From an uncultured Bacilli bacterium (lineage in GTDB: Bacteria > Bacillota_I > Bacilli_A > RF39 > UBA660): DNA of 7,957 nt. The notes under the pieces are model-generated. The model had not been told where the DNA came from, did no database searches, and saw only the letters and a list, made by a program, of their open reading frames with translations. The position numbers were made by a program, and so were the translations under genes. The stretch spans positions 1 through 7,957 of the forward strand of contig CAKOOK010000022.1 of assembly GCA_934098515.1 (NCBI GenBank), in the 5' to 3' direction. Shown here in pieces: positions 1 to 5,405 of this stretch. Numbering within the stretch: the first letter of the stretch is position 1; each line of letters begins with the position of its first letter.

Positions 1-778
1 GAACAAATGTGATCAAGTAGACGATCCAGAACTATTAGACTTAGTAGAAATGGAAATCAGAGAACTATTAGGAGAATATGGATATGATTCAGAATGTCCT
101 ATTATCAGAGGTTCTGCTCTTAAAGCTTTAGAAGGAGATGAAGCTGCTGTTCAATCAATTAAAGATTTAATGGCTGCTGTAGATGAATACATCCCAACTC
201 CAACTAGAGATACAGACAAACCATTCCTAATGAGTATTGAAGACGTATTTACTATTTCAGGACGTGGTACTGTTGTTACAGGACGTGTTGAAAGAGGTCA
301 ATTAAAACTTAACGATGAAGTTGAAATTGTTGGTCTTAAAGATACTAAGAAGACAGTTGCAACTGGAATCGAAATGTTCAGAAAATCTTTAGATTATGCT
401 GAAGCTGGAGATAACGCTGGAGTTTTACTTCGTGGTATCAACCGTGATGATGTAGAAAGAGGACAAGTACTAGCTAAACCTGGTTCAGTTACTCCACATC
501 ATAAATTCAAAGCTAAAGTTTATGTTCTATCTAAAGAAGAAGGTGGACGTCATACTCCATTCTTCTCAAACTACAGACCACAATTCTACTTCAGAACTAC
601 TGATGTTACTGGTGTAATTGAACTTCCACAAGGAGTTGAAATGGTTATGCCAGGTGATAACGTAGATATGACTGTAGAACTAATTAGTAAGGTTGCCTTA
701 GAAAACGGAACTAAGTTCTCAATTCGTGAAGGTGGACGTACTGTTGGTGCAGGTTCTGTTACTGAAATCATTGAATAA
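1..778 (+). CDS. tuf: Elongation factor Tu, 3' part (N-terminus outside window)
   Basis: EF-Tu is the GTPase that delivers aminoacyl-tRNA to the ribosomal A site in the cytoplasm. The reading frame is open from base 2 and starts exactly at the G4 guanine-recognition motif NKCD. About 135 N-terminal residues, including the P-loop and switch regions, lie outside the window, and 258 residues remain. The G5 motif GSALKAL is at bases 110-130, domain 2 begins near base 215 (DKPFLMSIEDVF) and domain 3 near base 475. The hallmarks GRGTVVTGRVERG, EGGRHTPFF, YRPQFYFRTTDVTG and IREGGRTVGAG are all present. The ATG at base 50 is an internal Met, not the start. The loop after LLGEY (bases 80-97) reads GYDSEC in place of the common FPGDD-type sequence. 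The position matching E. coli Ala375, a kirromycin-contact site, is Ser, which I recall as usual in Firmicutes. The gene ends in TAA followed at once by a strong terminator. Identification is certain. Confidence 0.98.
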   Translation, partial: NKCDQVDDPELLDLVEMEIRELLGEYGYDSECPIIRGSALKALEGDEAAVQSIKDLMAAVDEYIPTPTRDTDKPFLMSIEDVFTISGRGTVVTGRVERGQLKLNDEVEIVGLKDTKKTVATGIEMFRKSLDYAEAGDNAGVLLRGINRDDVERGQVLAKPGSVTPHHKFKAKVYVLSKEEGGRHTPFFSNYRPQFYFRTTDVTGVIELPQGVEMVMPGDNVDMTVELISKVALENGTKFSIREGGRTVGAGSVTEIIE

Positions 779-785
779 TAAACTT

Positions 786-811
786 AAAACTCACTTCGGT
801 GAGTTTTTTTT
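786..811 (+). terminator. Intrinsic terminator of tuf
   Basis: A 9-bp stem (AAAACTCAC, 786-794, with GTGAGTTTT, 799-807) closes on a C(UUCG)G tetraloop and runs into eight Ts (804-811). It begins 7 bp after the tuf stop codon. The last T of the tract is also the first base of the -35 hexamer of the next gene, so terminator and promoter are fused end to end. Confidence 0.96.
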
Positions 812-838
812 GACTAAAAATTTGATTTATAGTATCAT
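810..838 (+). promoter_or_regulatory. Promoter of the YitT-family gene
   Basis: TTGACT (810-815) and TATCAT (833-838) are separated by exactly 17 bp, a good sigma-A arrangement. A TATAAT follows directly at 839-844 but has no -35 at proper spacing, and using it would start the RNA inside the Shine-Dalgarno sequence. The first pair is therefore preferred, predicting a start near 845, right at AGGTGA (845-850), and a leader of about 13 nt. Confidence 0.65.
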
Positions 839-857
839 TATAATAGGTGAAGTATAG

Positions 858-1754
858 ATGAGTATAGGTCATAAAAAAACTGACATCTTAAATAAAATAA
901 ACCAGAATAAACTTGTCGGCCGTTTTGCTGTATTTTTATTTGGCATCTTTGGCCTAGGAATGTGCTACAATCTTTTCTTCGTGCCAAACAAATTAGTAGT
1001 AGGTGGAGTAAGTGGTTTATCAATTGTAGTCCATGAAATAACTGGCATTCCTAACAATATATTTATCTATCTTATGAGTGCTGTTTTAATAATACTCTCA
1101 TTTATAGTACTTGGTAGAAAACAATCAATTTACACCATAATAGGTTCTGTATCATACTCGGTGATGGTAACAATTACTGAACCGATTGCTGCTAAAATTC
1201 CTGTAACATTCAGTTCTGATTTTCTTATGATCCTAACAATCATTTTAATATATGGCTTTTGCGGCGGCTTAGTCTATAGAGCCGGCTTTAATACAGGAGG
1301 ATCAGACGTAATTGCAGCAATTCTATCAAAACTAGCAAAAATAGAACTAGGAAAATCAAGTACTATCGTAAACATGATAATTATTTTATCAGGTATGTTA
1401 TTATTTGGTCTAAAGAAAACCATCTATGCTATGTTCATTCTTATAACTTACAATAAACTTGTAGATATGGTTCTTCTGGGTATTAATGATAGTAAACTCG
1501 TATTTATTAAATCTAAACAAAGTGATAGAATCGAAAAATATGTAACTCGTGACCTCGGCTTAGGCGCTACTGAAATAGCTTCAAAAGGTGGACTATTTAC
1601 TAAAAAAGAAGCAACACTTCTTATGATAGTCCCATTTAACCTATATTATGGACTAAAACATACAGTTTTAGACATTGACCCAAATGCTTTCATATCAGCC
1701 CATAACTGTTACACGGTAAAAGGTGGGCACAACAAAAAGATAATTCCTTTTTAA
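858..1754 (+). CDS. YitT family membrane protein (YitT membrane domain + DUF2179)
   Basis: This is a polytopic inner-membrane protein of the YitT family, common in several paralogous copies in Firmicutes. Its substrate is unknown, so no transport specificity is assigned. The 298 residues match the usual 280-300. Hydrophobic segments lie near residues 22-43, 68-85, 93-108, 121-140, 168-185 and 188-208. Family signatures are VVGGVSGLS (47-55) and RAGFNTGGSD (141-150). From about residue 216 the chain becomes soluble and matches the C-terminal DUF2179 domain (IEKYVTRDLGLGATEI, later DIDPNAFISAH), which is thought to face the cytoplasm. The ATG at 858 is chosen because AGGTGA lies 7 nt upstream. 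The gene has its own promoter after the tuf terminator. No convincing terminator follows it, so read-through into the ATPase gene 40 bp downstream is possible. Family assignment is firm; function is not known. Confidence 0.93.
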   Translation: MSIGHKKTDILNKINQNKLVGRFAVFLFGIFGLGMCYNLFFVPNKLVVGGVSGLSIVVHEITGIPNNIFIYLMSAVLIILSFIVLGRKQSIYTIIGSVSYSVMVTITEPIAAKIPVTFSSDFLMILTIILIYGFCGGLVYRAGFNTGGSDVIAAILSKLAKIELGKSSTIVNMIIILSGMLLFGLKKTIYAMFILITYNKLVDMVLLGINDSKLVFIKSKQSDRIEKYVTRDLGLGATEIASKGGLFTKKEATLLMIVPFNLYYGLKHTVLDIDPNAFISAHNCYTVKGGHNKKIIPF

Positions 1755-1763
1755 AAAATAATA

Positions 1764-1772
1764 TGTTATAAT
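1764..1772 (+). promoter_or_regulatory. Extended -10 promoter of the AAA+ ATPase gene
   Basis: TGTTATAAT, a perfect extended -10, starts 10 bp after the upstream stop codon. There is no recognisable -35, as is usual for extended -10 promoters. Predicted start is near 1779, giving a leader of about 16 nt that contains the weak ribosome-binding sequence GACGTGA (1784-1790). Confidence 0.6.
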
Positions 1773-1794
1773 ACCCTAGAAAAGACGTGATTAT

Positions 1795-2793
1795 ATGAAA
1801 GACAATATTGAAAAACTTGAACTTGATGAAAACATTGAAGTTCTTAATATAAATGATACACCAGTAAAAGAAGAAACAGATACATTTAGCGTTATCAAAA
1901 ACTATGGTGAAGACTTAACCAAAAGAGAATATGTAACAAATCCGGCAATAGGTAGAGAAAAAGAAATTGGAGAAATAATTCTATCTCTTATTACACCAGA
2001 TAAAAGCGCCTTATTAGTTGGTAAACCAGGCATTGGTAAAACTGCAATCGTTGAAGGTTTAGGTTATAAAATTCAAAAAGGAGATGTTCCAGAAGCCCTA
2101 AAAAATTGGTCGATAATTAAAATAAATATTCCAAGTTTACTTGGATCAAACACAATAAATGGTACAACTGAGTCAAGAATGGAATTGCTTTTACAAGAAC
2201 TAAAAAATCTAAATAATATTATCCTTTTTATTGATGAAATTCACTTACTTGTAAATAGAACCCAATCAAACACTAACATTGACTTTGCAAATATGTTAAA
2301 GCCATTCCTTGACCGTGGAACAATAAAAATGATTGGTGCTACCACAACTGAAGAATACGAAACATACATCCTAAGAGACCGCGCTTTCTTACGTAGATTT
2401 CAAAAAATTGAAGTATTAGAAGCAGATCAGCCAACTGTTGTTAAAATACTTATGGGAACATATCCAAAGTTCGAAAAAAAACTGGGCGTAAAACTAGCAT
2501 ACTCAGATTTCCAAAAAGAAAAAATCTTTGCATTTCTAACCGATATGACAAGTGAATATAAAAGAGTTTATGAAGTAGCCGCAAGATATCCAGATGTAAC
2601 ACTAACCGTACTAGCAAACGCCTTTAGTTATGCAGTATTTGAAAACTCAAAGGAAGTAAGAATCAAACATATCTACAAAGCAATAGAAAATGCCAAAAAC
2701 ATTTACGAAGACGCAAAGAAAAAAGCCTTAGTGGCTTTTAAAGAAGAATTTAAAGATATGCTAGAAGAAGAAAACGTTGATTTAAATGCATAA
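1795..2793 (+). CDS. Stand-alone Clp/Hsp100 D1-like AAA+ ATPase
   Basis: A cytoplasmic AAA+ ATPase of 332 residues resembling the first nucleotide-binding module of ClpA/ClpB/ClpC. Residues 1-36 are an acidic, probably disordered lead-in. YGEDLTKREY and PAIGREKEI (37-58) match the Clp entry sequence. Walker A is GKPGIGKT (76-83), Walker B IILFIDE (142-148) with D147/E148, sensor 1 IGATT (180-184), and the arginine-finger motif is LRRFQ (199-203). The helical lid follows, and the end (about 305-332) is charged and helical. Missing compared with Clp proteins are the N-terminal repeat domain, the middle coiled coil and the whole second ATPase module with any ClpP-docking loop. In the pore-loop position, where Clp proteins have KYRG, it has TING (120-123), so the substrate-gripping Tyr is Ile121. 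ATP hydrolysis looks intact but classical unfolding is doubtful. The partner is unknown and neighbours give no clue. The start has a weak ribosome-binding site (GACGTGA, 4 nt upstream). The family is clear; the role is open. Confidence 0.88.
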   Translation: MKDNIEKLELDENIEVLNINDTPVKEETDTFSVIKNYGEDLTKREYVTNPAIGREKEIGEIILSLITPDKSALLVGKPGIGKTAIVEGLGYKIQKGDVPEALKNWSIIKINIPSLLGSNTINGTTESRMELLLQELKNLNNIILFIDEIHLLVNRTQSNTNIDFANMLKPFLDRGTIKMIGATTTEEYETYILRDRAFLRRFQKIEVLEADQPTVVKILMGTYPKFEKKLGVKLAYSDFQKEKIFAFLTDMTSEYKRVYEVAARYPDVTLTVLANAFSYAVFENSKEVRIKHIYKAIENAKNIYEDAKKKALVAFKEEFKDMLEEENVDLNA

Positions 2794-2822
2794 AAAATGG
2801 AGAACTTAATCTCCGTTTTTTT
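2792..2822. terminator. Bidirectional terminator between convergent genes
   Basis: The core stem GGAGA (2799-2803) / TCTCC (2810-2814) with loop ACTTAA is extended by a T-G pair and then by an A-run (2792-2797) facing a T-run (2816-2822). It therefore works as an intrinsic terminator on both strands. It serves the ATPase gene, which stops at 2793, and the radical SAM gene, whose TAA stop (2808-2806) lies in the loop. The last codons of the radical SAM gene thus form one arm of its own terminator. Confidence 0.9.
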
Positions 2823-3711
2823 CGTAATAAATTCCTTGTTTTAAACCTAATCTTTTTAAATTTTTAACGACTCCATTTAAAATATCTATTTTTCTAGTAG
2901 CCCACGCTGGAGCAATAAGTTCATCCTTAACTGGGTCTCCAGTAAGTCTATGAATAACAATATTTGGGTCTAGCACCGCAATCTGCTTAATCACTATATC
3001 AATATACTCCTCCATACTCATAAGCTTCCATGGTTTATTAATATACATATCACCTAAAACAGTATCCTTTGCAATAAATAAATTATGAATTTTAATCCCA
3101 TCAATATGTAACATATTTAAATGTCTAATAGTTTCAATCATCATGTTTTCATCCTCATTAGGTAGCCCATCTATAATATGTACAACAACATTTATATTAG
3201 CATCTTTTAATTTTTTAACCATACTATCAAAACTAGCAATATCATGCCCACGATTAATATACTTAAGCGTACCATCAAAACTAGACTGAAGCCCAAGCTC
3301 AACAGTTAAATAAGTTCTCTTATTTAAATCACATAAATACTTAAAACATTCATCATTAATTGAATCACATCTAGTGCCTATAGATAAACCAACAACATCT
3401 GGAAAAGTAAGAACCTCTTCAAATCGTTTCTTCAAGTTTTCCACACTATCAAAAGTATTCGTAAACGAACCAAAATAAGCAATATATTTAGCTTGTGGCC
3501 ACTTATTCTTAACAACTTTTGTTTCTTTTAAATATTGGTCATATAAAGAAACGGAAGATTCACTTGCATTTTCAGCACTACCTGTACAAAATATACAACC
3601 TCTAGCACCATTAATTCTATTAGGACAAGTAAATCCCCCATTAAAAGCAAGTTTAGCAAGCCTAAACCCAAATTTTTTCTTATAAAAGTCTGCTAAATTA
3701 TTATAATACAT
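2806..3711 (-). CDS. YtqA/YhcC-type radical SAM protein (TIGR01212 family)
   Basis: This is a predicted [4Fe-4S] radical S-adenosylmethionine enzyme of the YtqA (B. subtilis) / YhcC (E. coli) family. The substrate is not known to me; I recall that B. subtilis ytqA adjoins the tRNA methyltransferase gene ytqB (mnmM), so tRNA modification is a possibility only. Numbered from the ATG at 3711 the protein has 301 residues. The cluster Cys are C29, C39 and C42 (GGFTCPNRINGARGCIFC), spaced CX9CX2C, about two residues shorter than the CPNRDG...GGCTFC form I recall. Other family landmarks are YFGSFTNTF, GLSIGTRCDS (usually GTRPDC), VELGLQS, INRGHD, HIIDGLPNE, DGIKIHNL and IHRLTGDP. An upstream in-frame GTG at 3720 would give 304 residues. 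I prefer the ATG because AGTGA lies 5 nt upstream of it and the predicted RNA start is near 3721, which would leave the GTG without a leader. The gene converges on the ATPase gene and diverges from the next one. Confidence 0.93.
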   Translation of the reverse strand: MYYNNLADFYKKKFGFRLAKLAFNGGFTCPNRINGARGCIFCTGSAENASESSVSLYDQYLKETKVVKNKWPQAKYIAYFGSFTNTFDSVENLKKRFEEVLTFPDVVGLSIGTRCDSINDECFKYLCDLNKRTYLTVELGLQSSFDGTLKYINRGHDIASFDSMVKKLKDANINVVVHIIDGLPNEDENMMIETIRHLNMLHIDGIKIHNLFIAKDTVLGDMYINKPWKLMSMEEYIDIVIKQIAVLDPNIVIHRLTGDPVKDELIAPAWATRKIDILNGVVKNLKRLGLKQGIYYEKNGD

Positions 3712-3727
3712 ACAAATCACTTTATAT

Positions 3728-3736
3728 ATTCTATCA
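3728..3736 (-). promoter_or_regulatory. Extended -10 promoter of the radical SAM gene
   Basis: On the minus strand the sequence reads TGATAGAAT, an extended -10 with one mismatch in the hexamer. Predicted RNA start is near 3721, about 10 nt upstream of the ATG at 3711. No -35 is visible. It lies back to back with the plus-strand promoter at 3752-3760, leaving only 15 bp between the two boxes. Confidence 0.5.
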
Positions 3737-3751
3737 TACTATTAAATAATC

Positions 3752-3760
3752 TGCTATAAT
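3752..3760 (+). promoter_or_regulatory. Extended -10 promoter of the 524-residue membrane-protein gene
   Basis: TGCTATAAT is a perfect extended -10. The predicted start near 3767 falls on AGGAGGG (3767-3773), the strongest Shine-Dalgarno sequence among the complete genes here, 5 nt before the ATG. No -35 hexamer is visible. Confidence 0.6.
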
Positions 3761-3778
3761 TACATTAGGAGGGACTAT

Positions 3779-5353
3779 ATGAAAAGAATTATCAACATTT
3801 TATTAACAATTTTATTTGCATTTATCTATTATTACTTTGCAATGCCAGCAATCAACATTCACAGTGTAAGCTTTTATTTATTCATTATTTTAATAATAAT
3901 TTGTTTTACTGTATTAAACAATCTTTTGTCTGTAATAGAATCTTTTAAAAAAGGTAAAACCAAACCACTAAAAGAATATACTATGCTAATAACCCCATTA
4001 ATTATTATTTTAGTAATTGTATGGAATATTATTGAAAGCCCATTATTTATGGCTTCTAAATATGCTAAACGAATTGAAATTAATACTGACAAAAACTTTT
4101 CCACAGACATTTCAGAAGTGGATTTTTCAAAATTGCCACTACTTGATAAAAAAAGTAGTCAAGCCCTAGGCGACAGAGTAATGGGACAAATGAGTGACCT
4201 AGTAAGCCAATATAATGTATCTAACATCTATACCCAAATAAACTACAACGAAAGAATAATTAGAGTTACACCTCTTGAATATGCTTCACCAATCAAATGG
4301 TTAACTAATAGAAAAGAAGGTGTTAAAGGGTATATTACAGTAGACAGCACTACAGGAAAAGCCAATTTAATTAGACTAGATAAAGGAATGAAATACGTTC
4401 AAACTGGATTATTTAATGACAATGCTTACCGTAAAATAAGATTCTCTCATCCAACAAGAAATCTCGGCCATATGTCATTTGAAATTGATAACGATGGAAA
4501 TCCATACTGGGTAGTACCAACAATAAAATATAGTGGAGTAGGCCTTCGTGCAAAAGTTACTGGAATCATAATTTTAAATGCAATAACTGGTGCAACATCA
4601 GAATACAAAGTAGGAAATATACCAAATTGGATTGATATTGCTTTCTCAGCCGACCTTATCATTGATCAAGTAGACGACTGGGGCAAATATCAAAATGGCT
4701 ACTTTAACAGCGTATTCAGTCAAAAAAATATGGTAAAAACTACTGACGGTTATAACTATCTTGCAATGAATGACGACATTTACTTATACACCGGTTTAAC
4801 ATCTGCTGTTACGGACGAATCAACACTTGGATTTATCCTAACAAACATGCGAACTGGTGAAACATCATTTTATAGTGTTCCAGGCGCTGAAGAATACAGT
4901 GCAATGGCATCAGCAGAAGGTGCAGTTCAACAAATGAAATATACATCAACATTCCCACTACTTATAAATTTAAAAGGGAATCCAACATATTTACTAAGCC
5001 TAAAAGATGACGCCGGATTAGTTAAAATGTACGCCTTCATTGATGTTACTGATTATCAAAAAGTAATTGTCACAGACGCATCAAAAGGTATAAACGAGGC
5101 GGCTAAAAACTACCTAAAAAATGCCAAAATAACGTCAAACTCACAAAACAAAAGTGAAAGCATAACAATCAAGAAAATAGAAACTGCAGTAATCAATGGT
5201 AACACTTATTACTTTATAACTGATGAAAACAATAAAAAATATAAAGCATCTATCGAATTAAGTGATGAACTACCATTCAAAAAAGGCGGAGATAAATTAG
5301 ATATTTCTTATGCTTCTGAAGAAGATATCACAATTATAAATAAAATAAACTAG
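3779..5353 (+). CDS. Membrane-anchored conserved protein with repeated extracytoplasmic PepSY-like units
   Basis: Function unknown. The overall pattern recalls a large, unnamed family of Firmicutes membrane proteins, but I cannot name a characterised member. Three hydrophobic segments are near residues 4-24, 28-50 and 69-89. The positive N-terminus and the Lys-rich loop at 55-66 put both inside, so the remaining 430 residues should lie outside the membrane. That part has four related strands ending in turns: GYITVDSTTG (184-193), GIIILNAITG (262-271), GFILTNMRTG (351-360) and MYAFIDVTDY (417-426). Two are preceded by a GNP turn (240-242, 400-402). The layout 'GNPYW...GIIILNAITG' resembles PepSY-type domains; this is my inference. 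A separate C-terminal beta-rich segment (about 455-524, ITIKKIETAVINGNTYYF onward) may be an OB-like fold. No catalytic motif is recognised. The ATG follows AGGAGGG by 5 nt. The gene is divergent from the radical SAM gene and is followed by a modest terminator before tex. Confidence 0.85.
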   Translation: MKRIINILLTILFAFIYYYFAMPAINIHSVSFYLFIILIIICFTVLNNLLSVIESFKKGKTKPLKEYTMLITPLIIILVIVWNIIESPLFMASKYAKRIEINTDKNFSTDISEVDFSKLPLLDKKSSQALGDRVMGQMSDLVSQYNVSNIYTQINYNERIIRVTPLEYASPIKWLTNRKEGVKGYITVDSTTGKANLIRLDKGMKYVQTGLFNDNAYRKIRFSHPTRNLGHMSFEIDNDGNPYWVVPTIKYSGVGLRAKVTGIIILNAITGATSEYKVGNIPNWIDIAFSADLIIDQVDDWGKYQNGYFNSVFSQKNMVKTTDGYNYLAMNDDIYLYTGLTSAVTDESTLGFILTNMRTGETSFYSVPGAEEYSAMASAEGAVQQMKYTSTFPLLINLKGNPTYLLSLKDDAGLVKMYAFIDVTDYQKVIVTDASKGINEAAKNYLKNAKITSNSQNKSESITIKKIETAVINGNTYYFITDENNKKYKASIELSDELPFKKGGDKLDISYASEEDITIINKIN

Positions 5354-5378
5354 AAAGAGACCAAAATCTCTTTTCTTT
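5353..5378 (+). terminator. Probable weak terminator between the membrane-protein gene and tex
   Basis: A 7-bp stem AAAGAGA (5354-5360) / TCTCTTT (5367-5373), plus a G-T pair at its base, encloses the loop CCAAAA and runs into an interrupted T tract (TTTTCTTT, ending at 5378). The stem starts on the last base of the TAG stop. It is weaker than the tuf terminator, so part of the transcript may continue into tex. Confidence 0.65.
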
Positions 5379-5379
5379 A

Positions 5380-5388
5380 TGATATAAT
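5380..5388 (+). promoter_or_regulatory. Extended -10 promoter of tex
   Basis: TGATATAAT is a perfect extended -10 placed directly after the terminator tract. The predicted start near 5395 lies inside the Shine-Dalgarno sequence AAGGTGA (5393-5399). Either the RNA begins one to three bases earlier or tex is translated from an mRNA whose ribosome-binding site is at its very 5' end. Initiation by read-through from upstream would restore the full site. Confidence 0.55.
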
Positions 5389-5405
5389 TTACAAGGTGAA
5401 TAAAA

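Noticed and set aside
839..844. TATAAT just upstream of the YitT ribosome-binding site as the -10 box.
   Set aside because: It has no -35 at suitable spacing and no TG extension, and would start the RNA near 851, inside or after the Shine-Dalgarno sequence. TATCAT at 833-838 fits TTGACT at 17 bp.
1734..1751. A possible terminator at the end of the YitT gene (AAAAAG / CTTTTT).
   Set aside because: The stem is only about 6 bp and almost all A-T, lies inside the coding region and has no T tract after the stop.
10..4677. A 15-base identical stretch shared by tuf (10-24) and the membrane-protein gene (4663-4677).
   Set aside because: Both copies encode DQVDD in frame within unrelated proteins and the flanks differ completely, so this is coincidence rather than a mobile repeat.
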